In this document: positions 53,718-64,000 of the stretch, one piece after another
Layout: every line of letters starts with the position of its first letter
Position numbering within the stretch: position 1 is the stretch's first letter
Assembly (NCBI GenBank): GCA_015039465.1
Contig: MU130547.1
Span: 245,233-309,232, forward strand
DNA from: Phlegmacium glaucopus
Lineage: Eukaryota > Basidiomycota > Agaricomycetes > Agaricales > Cortinariaceae
Reading direction: 5' to 3'
DNA length: 64,000 bases
Translations under genes and position numbers: made by a program
The notes under the pieces: generated by a model
Database searches by the model: none
What the model was told of the DNA's origin: nothing
What the model saw: only the letters and a program-made list of their open reading frames with translations

Positions 53718-54886
53718 TCACGTCCGGGAAAACGTACTTCGAGACACATAATGCCGTCACCTCGTTTTGTGCGACATGCCAACGAAGCTTGAGCATTATC
53801 ACAGCTTACGATATTTTCGCCGCAATGTTTCAACTTTAATGCACCAGGGTAGCAACCAGAAGTGTTCCTGCAATGTAGAATCTGTATCTTGTAGCGAGCT
53901 TCAACTTTTCAAGTTCAACAACAATCTATGGAATTCGAACAAATATCCATTTCTCCCATGCTTTGTCCTTCGGCGGCTGCTCGAGGAACGTATTTTATTA
54001 ATGTCGCGCTCGAGGCTATATATGGGTAAAGATTTTCCCTCCAAATGCCGTCAGTGGGTAACTACCCACGGATATTTAGGGACTGTACAATGCGCAGCAT
54101 TGGGCACTAGCAGTGTATACTTAGAAGAAGCTCTTATGTGGAAAAGAACATGAACTTGCCTCACTGGAGCCCACCTCGTCTCACGGTTTCCAGCAAGAGC
54201 GTGATCCACAACCAGTAGATCAACTTCGGAACATGCATATCTCTCACCAACCTGCGCCACTGTAGCCATCTACTTGATCAGATAAGAGCGGGTTCCCATT
54301 ACCAAACTTCAGCGCTTCCGCCTCTCAATTCAATGGATGCTTATAGCTCCACACATCACATACTACGGCATCTCATCAAGACGGGAGAGAACTCATAAGT
54401 TCAAACTTAGAATAGTACCATGTGAGATGACAGTCCTGAGAAACGCCAGTCTCAGTGAAGGATGATCCTTTTCCTGAAATACTTTTCAAAGTAAAAGTGT
54501 TACCGGTAAGGGTATGTGGCTACTCGTTCCCGTTAATATCGCACTGCCTCCATTGTCGTTAGGGATCGAAGGTTCCGTTACGAGGCACGATGGCTCTTGG
54601 TTGTCAAATACAAATCATTTTTTTCGGCGTGAAGCTGGAATTGACGGAAGTCTGCACGTGAGGTGGGCGTCCTTTCTAACTCCGTGATCTAAGATCTTAT
54701 CTAATGCCGATCACAGGGTCGAAATTCGGGTCTTCAATAAACGATGTCACAATACATAATATTAATAAGGTTGTTCGGCCTCATTGAACTTAACAAAAGG
54801 GATAAGAGGGTCTTGGAATAGAATGGTTTTCAACCCCTCGGTCCTTCCTGTCACTCGTCTTGGCCTCGTCCTTCATCTTCACCAAA
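53718..54886. other. Region between the two orphan genes
   Basis: No gene is supported. The frame at 53767-54153 has weak composition and no splice context I can confirm. Short GGTAACTACCC-type palindromes occur near 54055. Confidence 0.35.
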
Positions 54887-55965
54887 ATGATGCTCAACGT
54901 ATCACGAGCGCCTGTTCCAGAATCATGGCTTTCTACTTTGGCGACGAAGCCTTCACTGGGCTACAACTCACTAGATAAGGAAGCGCTGGAAGTTACAGTA
55001 TGTGTTATAATTTATCATTGCTGCACTGCTTTTATATATCCTATGATAGCTGGAAAAGAGCCGTTTTAGCGTCTCAACAATTGACAGTGAATTATTTCCA
55101 GAGCTCCTTTCATGGTCTGCCTTGATGAACGCCTTACCCACCTCACACCGTGTTCAGAGTATCCCTAGCGATATCCCCAGGCCAGATGATGGTGGTACCA
55201 ACGGTGGTACTGATAATACCGACAGTGATGATACCGACATTGGTGATATTGATACCGCTGATATTGACACCATCCTTGAACCCAATTCATCACTATCCTT
55301 AATTCTCGATCCTACTACCCTAGAGGTTGGCTTCGATCAGTCATGTTTTGACAGTCTGGACGACCTTCTCCTCCATCATCCGTTTGAGGCATTCACAGAA
55401 GCCTGCTGGCTAGACGCTGTTGGCCCCTCATCACCCACCTCTACACCTACTCGATTTCCAAATAAACCTACTGGTCGAAGAAAACTTCCATCTCCTCCAG
55501 TTACGAACCCATCATCTGAAAAATGTGACCCGGATGTGGCCGAAAGTTTGACGTACTACAAAGAAGAGCGGATTTCCACGTCCACTATTGGAGTTGATAT
55601 TACTTACAGCGCCTCTCCCTTGCGTACAGAGCAAAAGTCACCGTGGTCTGTGAGTAAAATTCACCTCATTGCGCACCTTATATTCCTATTTTACGGGGAT
55701 TATGTCCTCCCACTCTGTTCTCCCGTAAACGTTAAACATTAATGCTAACTGTCTGCAGACAACAGATAAAAAAAGCTTTTCGAATTCCTTGGACGACGAG
55801 GCCACCTCGTTCATCCTCTTCGAAGCACCTTCACTCGCTCCCAATCGTTATAACTCTGTTGGTCACTTCCCCATGCCGTCGAGTCACCCACATAGGATGA
55901 ACGTGTACCCCCGTATCCCCACTTTTTGTTCAAACTTACCGGCAAGTTGGACTTCCGTAAGGTAA
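54887..55965 (+). CDS. Spliced orphan gene, 305 aa, acidic repeat region
   Basis: Exons 54887-54997, 55050-55649 and 55759-55965 all end in phase 0: MMLNVSRAPVPESWLSTLAT ... ALEVT, LEKSRFSVSTIDSELFPELLS ..., and TTDKKSFSNSLDDEATSFIL .... The central region has a run of Asp/Thr/Ile (DTDIGDIDTADIDT), followed by hydrophobic-acidic helices (FDSLDDLLLHHPFEAF) that resemble transcription activation segments. A PTGRRKLPSPP linker and a Pro/Ser-rich tail follow. No DNA-binding domain is present. The family is unknown; it could be a transcription co-factor, by composition only. Confidence 0.55.
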
Positions 55966-58900
55966 TAGATGTCATCTTGGATAGGTCCACTCGTAATGTC
56001 GTCCTCAGCGACAGTTCATTATGTGAAGACTTGCATTATCGTTATTTCCGCCACTTGGCTTTATTCATTCCTTCTATTCATTCCTTAACTATGTTCTTGT
56101 TTTAATCTGTATCCATGGATTCCTAGTGCATTGCTTCTAGTCAATTCATATTTGCTACATACACCCCCTGCGCTCTTTCTCCTCTTGTATATGTACTTGT
56201 ACCTCATACATGTTCTCATACTATCAAAAAATGCATCGCGTTAGCAACTGTCCATTTCTGCTTTACATTCCTTCTTCGATAACGATTTCTCCGCATTGTG
56301 ACCAATTGGTCAAGCCTCTTCCGACCTGTCCGCCATGAATGTACAGGTCTAATTCACCTAGACTTCTTTACGCATCTGGTGGGATACTTCTGGTATGCGG
56401 CCCTGCTGCGCCTCTGCAAATATTTGAAAGGCTTGGGAAGCGCACTAGTATTATAATTGATCTGATTTATTCAAAAGGGTCAATTGCACAGAACGAAGAT
56501 CGTTAGATGATCTGATAATGACGGAACCTTCATGATCAACATAAAACCCTGAAACATATCTTTAATGTAGTTCCGCCGATCCGGCGATGGCTTTCCGGTC
56601 AGCTTCATTTGGCTCCGGGTCATCCCAACAAAAAAAACCTAAATCAGATGCCTTATTTTTTTTTGAGAGTGCCTGTATCAGTGTATGAAAATTTCAGTCG
56701 GTCCATATGAGTCCATATGTACGACTTTAGAACAGGTTAGAATCATCCTTTTCAGGGTTTTCGAAGTATCGGCGATAGGACCCCTTGGCTTCTAGGACCT
56801 AGAGGCTAGTACTACCAGTCGTCCGATGGCCTAGGGCCACGGGCCCCGGTTTTGACTGCGTCATTTCAAAGCCGTCGTTCGGCGATGGACTATTCCAGTT
56901 GTAGAGTATTGTCTACGGATACATCTAGGGGATCCAAAGGTCGATACGCATAACTAGCTTTCAGTATTATTATTCTACTATTTGTGTTTGTAAGGCTACG
57001 CACCAAACCATAACGGTTCAGGGCCGCATTATGCCCTACGGGTACCATGCGGTTACGGTGGAGCCGCAATCATAACCAGTCGTAACCTGTTCACGATACG
57101 GTGCGGCCTAGCCATAACTAGGTACGGTTATATGGTACAATTTTTTTTTTGTTCTTAGACTATAATAAATTAGACTAGAAGTTGGTTGTTTGGAAATGTG
57201 ATCTGCGTAAGCCTCAGCATGAGAACCCTGTTTAGGTCTGGAATGAGACTGGCTCGTCGCAATGAAATGGTTTCAGGGCCACCAGAGAAAATCCTCTCAA
57301 CAACGACTGCTGAAGCTATATTGAATAGGCATCAGGATAATTGGGATATGAAACGGGATATATTTACCAGGAATTGAAGAAATCACATAGTACAAGTAGA
57401 TATAAACATGGGAACTGAGTGCTGGCCCTAATGCCGATGAAGAGGGCTTGCTCGGCAAGGTTTCCATATCCTTGTTAAAAAACTGGCAAGTTTCAACCTC
57501 ACTACGATTGGAATGGAAACGCAAAGTGATGGAAACAAAAATCAGGGCACAGAAGTCAACATCCTGGTAAATCTTGCAGAATCTTGCCTGTGAAGATGTA
57601 AATTAGTCAGTCACCAAGCAATAAATATCTGGATACTCACCACATTAGCTACATTCAGCAACAGTCAGGCACATGCTTGAGTCCCTGAAGATGATAACGA
57701 ACTTGGATTGATGCGCCGTTGATACTTGTTTTAAGATTCAAATATGAACTCAGCATCAACCGTATGCGGTTATGGTGCGCGTACACTTGCCATTTGTATG
57801 CAAGGAAAAAAGAAAAAAAATGCTGAGTGAGCCTTTGCAAGGGCTTGAAGGGCGTATCACTGATAACATCAAACCTCGTTAACTTTTGTTTATAGAGTAC
57901 AATCCAAATCTCGAGGGCTTGCTGAATTTATGTTGCAATAGCTTGCATCAATGCATTAAGTCTATCAAAAATGTATTTCATTCAAAATGATAGGCCATCT
58001 AAAAAAGGCCTGAGGTTTTATGTACAGCGGACCCAAATGTTGCCCAAATGTTTTTTTTATCTACTTACGAATTTCCTGGATGCAAGGTTTTCCTCGAAAA
58101 GCGATGGGTAGTGGTTACTAAGCTGTTTCGTGCATTTTGCGAGACGAAGGTTGGCGTCGACCATGTTGACCTGTAACTCGCCAGAGCATTCGTTCCTTGG
58201 GGGGACGTCCATAGATGGGACGGTGACAAATCTCCCATTACTTATTCGGATTTTGAAATTTCGGCTCCGCACTCCAGACTGTTTTTTGAACTTTTTTCCG
58301 CCTATCGTTTTATCTCAGAGAGCCAGATAATTAAAAAGTTTGGATTTTTGAAAGTACTAAATAGCCTATTTGGGCAATTTACGGAGATTTCCGTGGTTCC
58401 AACATTGGCTTCTTTTGGCTACATCAGGTTTCCGGAACTGTTTATGTAAAGCCGTTTGATTGGTATCATGTACCAGTGGCCGTCTCCCGGAGAACTTGCC
58501 ACATGCGTTTGTCACGGGGGTCTGTCATCGTCTGCCGTCATTTGCCGTGGTTCGGCAGCGAACTATTTCCCTATATAGAACTTTTTTCTGCATTAACTAC
58601 CTATGATGCATCCAAGGCTCAAGAACAGATTTTCGTAGCCCCCGGTAAACGTCAAGTTCAAGAACCAACCGTACGCGACGGAACCGTTTTTGTTACACAC
58701 TGCCGTCAAGTAGTATTCAGAGCGCTAGAGCCTAGCGTCGGATCGACTGGGTCATAAACACATTCGGACTTGTGACCTAAAACCTCGGGCTTCGTGCTCC
58801 TCATTGTAATTTATTACTATGTCCTACTGTTGAACTAGCAGCCCCCCCGCATCTCAGCCATTTGGCTACTTTACAGCGCGTGATTAGATAATATAGAAAC

Positions 58901-59137
58901 AGTTTTCCGTTGTTTCCATAGTAACATTCGTATTGAACTGTGATTATCCGTCTGCCGTTGGTGCCGCAGCGGACTTTCGAAACTTTTGAAGGCCACGTGC
59001 TTAAATTCGGCACCCCACGATATGACATTTTGTGACTGCCGGTTCGGTTATACAAGGGGGAACCGGGCCGTTGTTCCGTGACCCGAGGTAGGGGGTCAAG
59101 CCTAAAGGGCTTAAATTTTTTACTAAAACCATATATT
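55966..59137. other. Gene-poor region
   Basis: I find no supported gene in 3 kb. There is a GC-rich patch with repeated TACGG/CCGTA-type words at 57000-57130, ending in a T run. The remaining open frames (57186-57377, 58476-58757) have no recognisable motifs. At about 59080-59110 the phrase GGGGGTCAAGCCT occurs and recurs at about 59725-59738 inside a poly-G tract. Confidence 0.4.
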
Positions 59138-59139
59138 TA

Positions 59140-59479
59140 CAGTGTCTTGCATAACCGTTTGCACACTTGTTTCGCGAATTCGCATTTGTATTTATTTGTC
59201 TGTTATGACGGTCACGCATTGGTAAGCTGAGATCTAGAGATTGTGCAGACTGATGTCAACTGTCGATGCACTTCAGGTTCAACCCTCCCGCACAATTTCA
59301 ACCATGACGCGTCAAATAAAGATGAATATCAAGTGAAAATGATAATGACGACAAGTTTCACAGCCTCACGGTGTAATTTGGGTCAGCAGGGCATGATTGC
59401 CCAGTTTGTCTTGTCACAGACAAATAAATACAAATGCGAATTTGTGAAACAAGTGTGCAAACGGTTATGCAAGACACTG
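59140..59479. mobile_element. MITE with ~70-bp terminal inverted repeats, TA target duplication (Tc1/mariner type)
   Basis: The left end CAGTGTCTTGCATAACCG and the right end CGGTTATGCAAGACACTG are perfect inverted matches. They extend inward over about 70 bp with a few changes (TTCGCGAATTCGC versus TTTGTGAA). Both sides are flanked by TA (59138-59139 and 59480-59481). The CAGTG...TTGCA end and TA duplication are typical of Tc1/mariner elements. The 340-bp length with no transposase makes it a non-autonomous MITE. Confidence 0.88.
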
Positions 59480-59481
59480 TA

Positions 59482-60879
59482 GGGCCATCTGGCCATTCCC
59501 CAGCCTTGTAAGGTATTTGAAGGGCTCCTGAGGTCATCCTGACCAGCTTTTGATGATAATAAAATTATTTCAGCCATTTTTGACAAAAGTTTAATATAAG
59601 AAATCTCCAAAAAAAGTAAGAGATCTCCAAAAACATTGGAGATATGTTCCCAAAGATTTCCCATCACAGAGAATTACCATTTTGGGCAGGAACATACCTT
59701 ATTTGGGGGGAGAAGGGGGGGGGGGGTCAAGCCTCCAGCCTTAATCTGGGCAATTTTTGCCATGCCGGTTCCCCCTTGCGGTTATATCAAGTTTAAAGAT
59801 ATTTTAATATCTTTATGCAAGTTCAATGAGTGACTAACAAGGGATAATTCTAATTAGAAACCCCCTTTCTGCCAGAAGCCCTATGTTGGAGATGAATCCA
59901 AAGGTGCCAGGAGCATGCTGTGGACCAGTGCTGGTCTGCCTTTTCAGACAGCTCACATGACCTACTACTCCTTGCCATTACAATAATATAAGTACATGGC
60001 CAAGTTGGTATAAGTTATCTTATTTACTAGATAATTGTGTTATCTAATTCTAAAATATGATATTTGACAACTAAAAGCTAAGTACAAAAAGAGAAGAAGA
60101 AATACACCCCTGGCAGGGCAACTCCTGATCATGTGAAATCATTTAGGCAGGTTTTATGTGACAGCAGTATCTGGCCTTAGAGGTGTATTCTGTGTTTTGC
60201 TACACCTGCCAAATCCATATTGAGATGAGTGATCTATGGTTAACTTGATAAAGAGGGAATGTGAAAGGTTCAAAGAGTGCAACTGTGCAAGGAAGGTGCA
60301 AGTTCAAAAGGTGCAAAACTTTCAAGTTGAAACCTGACCTACTTAATTTCACTGAGTCTCCCTTTTTTTGTTCTTGAACTACTATGTTTCTTTTCTATGT
60401 TTCATTTTGGTTCCCATTTTCATTCTTAGAAAGACATTACTGTTACTGTTTCCAACATCAGGAAAACAGTTTTGGGCCATAGGTGGACAATATCTACTAT
60501 ATACCCTTCCCTCCTGACTAAATAATATATTCTGGCACTTCCTGAAGGGCTACTATATATTATATACCAAAATGTTCAGAAAGGTGAGAGGAATACATTG
60601 GTAATAAAATTGTGATGTAATACACACTTTTGTGCATGTTATACACGAAATAGTGCAGAATATACAGTAAAATAATGCGCTCAATGCTTATAAATAGGCC
60701 AAACATGAATCATGATGCACCTTATACCAATAGAACCACACTCCTACTAGCTTTCAATATATATATATATCATGTGCATGCGCTGTTTCTGGTGCGTTTT
60801 TTTACACATTTTATGTGTTTCAATTTTTAAAAAGGGCTTATATTCCCATGCTCATAGTATGGTTAGATTCCCTAGCAGT
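59482..60879. other. AT-rich, gene-poor sequence
   Basis: No gene is supported. A 12-bp poly-G tract lies at about 59715-59727, and a (TA)n microsatellite at about 60757-60770. Base composition is clearly more AT-rich than the gene regions to the left. Confidence 0.4.
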
Positions 60880-61215
60880 GTACACTCCTGGAAGCCACCA
60901 ATTCTGCAGGATACAGAATTGATGCAAAATGTAATGCAGAATCATAAAAATCTGCATTTAGCAGAATAATTAATTCTTAAATAATTCTACTGAGATGCAA
61001 AAAACAATTAAAATCCAGCCAGATTTATAAATTCTGCCTCAATTTTACTTTTGCATGAATTCTGCAACAATTAGAATCCGATTAGAATGTAAGATTCTAC
61101 CTTAATTTCACAAGATGCAGAATTTATCAAGAATGATAAATTCTCAATGGATTTCACAAACTGCAAAATGTTGTCAGAATTCATTATTCCACATTTTGCA
61201 GAATTGATGAGTGCA
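60880..61215. repeat. TGCAGAATT/AATTCTGCA-rich repeat block
   Basis: The word TGCAGAAT or its complement ATTCTGCA occurs about ten times within 330 bp in both orientations, separated by AT-rich spacers. The outer copies (CCAATTCTGCAGGATACAG and CATTTTGCAGAATTGATGAG) form an imperfect inverted pair. This is the layout of a MITE-like element with many internal binding-type repeats; no clear target duplication was found. Confidence 0.55.
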
Positions 61216-61875
61216 AGAGTAGCTTAGTATGACATTGTAAGGGGATACTCATTGTATCTGCACCTACCGTTAGCTTAGTACATGCATACCTTCACTCTCT
61301 CTATGATAGTATCACCACCGCTCTCCCTTCATCCTTCACCCTGTGTACATCCCCTTATCGTTGTAGTAGTTGTCCCTCCGCTGATGATGTCCCTGACTGT
61401 GGTCACACATCAACATCTATATTTGTTATCTTTACACACCATATGCCTTCTATTTGCACTAGCCATATTTAGATGTAGTTATTCACATGCTTGTAGTATA
61501 TAGGTGTAAGGTGCTTACTTAGTATTCAACTTGATTTCCCAGGCCTTACTTCCTCTAACAGACATTCCAAAGGTGGGATCAAAACTGTGGTAATTTTGTC
61601 CGTTCTCCTCTGTTGCTTTACCTTACTTGCTACTGCTAATAATATAGTAACTAGCAAATAGCTAAGTGTGGAAAGGTGAAACAGAAATGTAAAATGCAGG
61701 TTAAAGTGGAGTCACATGGATCCGGTAATTTGGTAATGAAACATAGGAGATAAGAGCCAAATAAAAGGAGACAAGATAAAATAAAGGTGATGAGTAATAA
61801 AGTCACCTGAGTGGCCTTCATTGGAGTTGTGTTGAAAGATTGCAAGAACAGCTGGCAACTGCAGATGATAATGTG
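61216..61875. other. Gene-poor sequence left of the satellite
   Basis: No gene is supported; frames are short and rich in His/Ser/Leu from low-complexity DNA. Confidence 0.35.
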
Positions 61876-61960
61876 AATGTTGGTGATGACTGCAAGTATC
61901 TGCAATGATCTGCAAGTATTCTGCAATGATCTGCAAGTATTCTGCAATGATCTGCGAGGT
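61876..61960 (+). repeat. 20-21 bp satellite, TGCAATGATCTGC(A/G)AGTAT unit
   Basis: At least three tandem units (CTGCAATGATCTGCAAGTATT) end at the left edge of the inverted-repeat element. The same unit in the same orientation resumes at 63937, after the element (TCAGTGATCTGCGAGTATGTGCAATGATC...), and runs to the window end. The element is therefore embedded in this satellite. Confidence 0.75.
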
Positions 61961-62554
61961 CTTTACACTCCCCCACGTCTTCCTGGAGGAATCCACCAGG
62001 ATTCCTACCTATTCCTCCTGGAATCCTGGAGGAATCCTACCATTCCTGGTAGGAATACCAGGATTCCAGGAGGAATTTCCCACCAGTCAATTTCCCCTGA
62101 AATTGACATTCCTGGCTCTTCCCAGTCCAGGAGGATTCCAGGTGGATTCCTGGTACACAATGAAATTGATACCAGGATTCCTGGAATTCCTTAGGAATCC
62201 CCAACACAGAATCCACCCGGAATCCACCCGGAATCCTGGGAATTCCTGGTACTACCATTATATATTATGTATTATTAATATTTAAAAGTAAAATACTAAA
62301 ACATTAGTAATTCATACTATATATGAGTTAATTGTAATTCATATATTAAAGGTGGCAATGCCTTGCCGCCATTTATATTTTGAATTTTGTTCAGGCTGTG
62401 AGGTGTGGTCACGTGACCTCACACGTGACAATATTTCCCAAATCTACAAACGTTAGTAACACTTCGTCACCTCACAACTACCACCATCACAATCGTCACC
62501 ACCCCAGAACTACGACAACAACAACGAAGACACAACGACAACGATGGATGACGA

Positions 62555-62660
62555 CGGGGACGGATGACGACGAGGACGGATGACGATGGGGACGGATGAC
62601 GACAAGGACGGATGACGACGAGGATGGATGACGACGAGGATGAGGACGACCGAGGACGAC
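62555..62660 (+). repeat. 15-16 bp tandem repeat GACGGATGACGACGAG
   Basis: Five to six near-copies of GACGGATGACGACGAG (variants GATGGGGACGG, GACAAGGACGG) follow each other. The strand is almost devoid of T apart from the ATG word, giving extreme strand asymmetry. It sits in the left half of the inverted-repeat element. Confidence 0.75.
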
Positions 62661-62710
62661 GATCACAACCGACGACGACAATGACGACAATGACGACAAC
62701 GATGACGGCT

Positions 62711-63509
62711 ACCCCCCTACCCAGGGGGGTTTTCGGTTTTTTTTTAAAAATTCTTTTATTTTAATTTCTTCATTAACGAATTCCCGCAGCGTACAACGAC
62801 GACGACGACCTCCCTCCCATCCACCACCATCCTCCACCTCGACAAACCACCACCTTTTCACCCCCCCTTCATGGGGGGTTTTTTTTAAATTCTTATGCTT
62901 CGAACGACGACAGCTACCCCCCCCCCCCTGAACAGGGGGGGGGGTTTTTATTCTATTTCAACAGACAACAACAACAACGATTACCCCCCTGTACGGGGGG
63001 GTTCATTTTATTTCAACGGACAACGACAACGACGTCGAACGAACGACAGATGACGACAGCTACCCCCCCCCTGTACAGGGGGGGGTTATTTTATTTTAAT
63101 TTATTTTAGTACACTACCAGCTACCACGACGACGACCACCACCACGCACGACGACGACCACCCCCCCTCACTGGGGGGGTTATTTTATTTTTTATCCTTT
63201 ATTTTAATCACCACGACGACACCCAAACGACAACACGTACGGACGACACGTACAAAGACGACACACGTAAACGACGACACACGCGAGTGACGACACGTAC
63301 AAACGACGACGCGTACAAACGACGACACACGCGCACGACAACGCGTACGAACAACGCGTACGAACGACAACGCGTACGACCCCCCCCCTCACGGGGGGGT
63401 TTATTTATTTAATATACTATCACAGCCCTCACACGACGACGACGACAACCCCCTCACCGGGGTTCATTTTAATTTTAATATACTACAATCATAACCCCCT
63501 CATGGGGGT
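62711..63509 (+). repeat. Array of nine C-run/loop/G-run hairpins each followed by a T-rich tract
   Basis: Hairpins lie at about 62711-62730, 62860-62880, 62917-62944, 62983-63003, 63062-63086, 63160-63180, 63380-63400, 63447-63464 and 63494-63509. Each has 5-12 C, a 4-6 base loop (TACCCA, TTCAT, TGAACA, TGTAC, TGTACA, TCACT, TCAC, TCACC, TCAT) and 4-10 G. Each is followed directly by TT/TTATTTTATTT-like sequence. All have the same orientation. Spacers are CGA/ACG-rich. In layout they look like intrinsic terminators, though that mechanism is bacterial. Confidence 0.85.
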
Positions 63510-63936
63510 ACATTTTAGTTTATTTAATACATTATTAATAAGTGATTAATGTACTTGTATATAATTTTCAATATATATCTTGCAATAAAAAAAATCAAGG
63601 AAAAATTAAATTAAATAAAACAAGTCAATGACTTAGCTGATTTCACCAGAATTCCACCAGGAACTTGCCAGGAATCCACCAGGAATCCACCAGGAATACC
63701 AGGAATCCACCAGGAATACTAGGAATACCAGGAATACTAGGAATACCAGGAATACCAGGAATCCACCAGGAATCCGGCAGGAATTAACTAGGAATCCGGC
63801 AGGAATTAGATAGGAATCCCAGGAATCCACCCGGAATCCACCCAGAATCCGTGAGGAATATTCTCATTTATCAGGAATTCCTGGATTCCGGGCAGTCTGC
63901 GCGGATTCCTGGAGGAAGACGTGGGGGAGTGTAAAG

Positions 63937-64000
63937 TTCAGTGATCTGCGAGTATGTGCAATGATCTGCGAGTATGTGCAATGATCTGCAATAATGTGCA
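63937..64000 (+). repeat. Satellite resumes, GATCTGCGAGTATGTGCAAT unit
   Basis: Three 20-bp units continue to the window end in the same orientation and with nearly the same sequence as 61876-61960. Confidence 0.75.

Larger units (their letters stand above)
61961..63936. mobile_element. ~2-kb inverted-repeat element with hairpin array, embedded in a satellite
   Basis: Perfect 24-bp inverted ends lie at 61961-61984 (CTTTACACTCCCCCACGTCT...) and 63913-63936 (complement). Inside each end is an array of GGAAT/ATTCC words: 61981-62262 is rich in short palindromes such as GGAATCCTGGAGGAATCC, while 63655-63850 is a more regular 10-11 bp ACCAGGAATCC series. The centre (62400-63520) is CGA/GAC-rich DNA with nine C-loop-G hairpins. 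There is no coding frame. I recognise no known element family; a non-autonomous DNA transposon is the simplest reading, but no target duplication is evident. Confidence 0.65.

Noticed and set aside
53767..54153. Gene between the two orphan genes
   Set aside because: The frame has no recognisable motif, no promoter context and no convincing introns.
59220..59290. Possible tRNA because of GGTTCAACCCTCC (B-box-like)
   Set aside because: No acceptor or anticodon stem could be folded, and the site lies inside the MITE.
62711..63509. CRISPR-like array or bacterial terminators
   Set aside because: Spacers are low-complexity and related to each other, repeats vary in length, and the surroundings are eukaryotic, so neither label fits.

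Overview
The window looks like nuclear DNA of a mushroom-forming basidiomycete (Agaricomycetes). Coding exons are split by GT-AG introns of about 50 bp. There is a Plavaka-type CACTA-like transposon, a family of rapidly duplicating BTB/POZ genes, and small secreted proteins. All gene calls come from hand-read splicing and remembered family motifs; no database search was run.

Layout. 1-3.5 kb: LTR-associated sequence with one spliced coiled-coil/Cys-cluster gene. 3.5-14.3 kb: a decayed Plavaka transposon with a minus-strand transposase and a divergent plus-strand companion gene. Both genes are split by copies of the same ~1.4 kb insertion, and a solo LTR lies near the right end. 14.6-23.9 kb: a tandem segmental duplication of a BTB gene and a microbial-type PARG (TIGR02452-like) gene. 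Both PARG copies have altered catalytic motifs. 24.1-31.2 kb: the conserved housekeeping core: an Mms2-type ubiquitin E2 variant (-), HSE1 of ESCRT-0 (+), and mitochondrial ribosomal protein mS29/DAP3 (-). 31.5-39.9 kb: a duplicated, partly palindromic block. It carries secreted heptad-repeat proteins, BTB genes, and an ERV2 sulfhydryl oxidase with several broken ERV2 pieces. 42.9-43.9 kb: two tandem secreted cysteine-rich peptides sharing one cysteine spacing. 44.8-47.5 kb: a second pair of BTB genes. 47.8-51.2 kb: an NTF2/SnoaL-like protein and a disordered, nuclear-looking protein. 52.6-56.0 kb: two or three short spliced orphan genes. 56-64 kb: gene-poor, AT-rich repeat DNA with a Tc1/mariner-type MITE. 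It ends in a ~2 kb terminal-inverted-repeat element whose interior holds nine C-loop-G hairpins, each followed by a T-rich tract.

How the genes relate: the core genes serve general functions (ubiquitin chain building, endosomal sorting, mitochondrial translation, disulfide formation in the secretory pathway). The surrounding accessory DNA is dominated by gene duplication and transposition. The most unusual items are the hairpin-array element at the right end, the two sense-orientation insertions that independently broke both Plavaka genes, the secreted 7-residue-repeat family with its shared promoter, and the cysteine-rich peptide pair.
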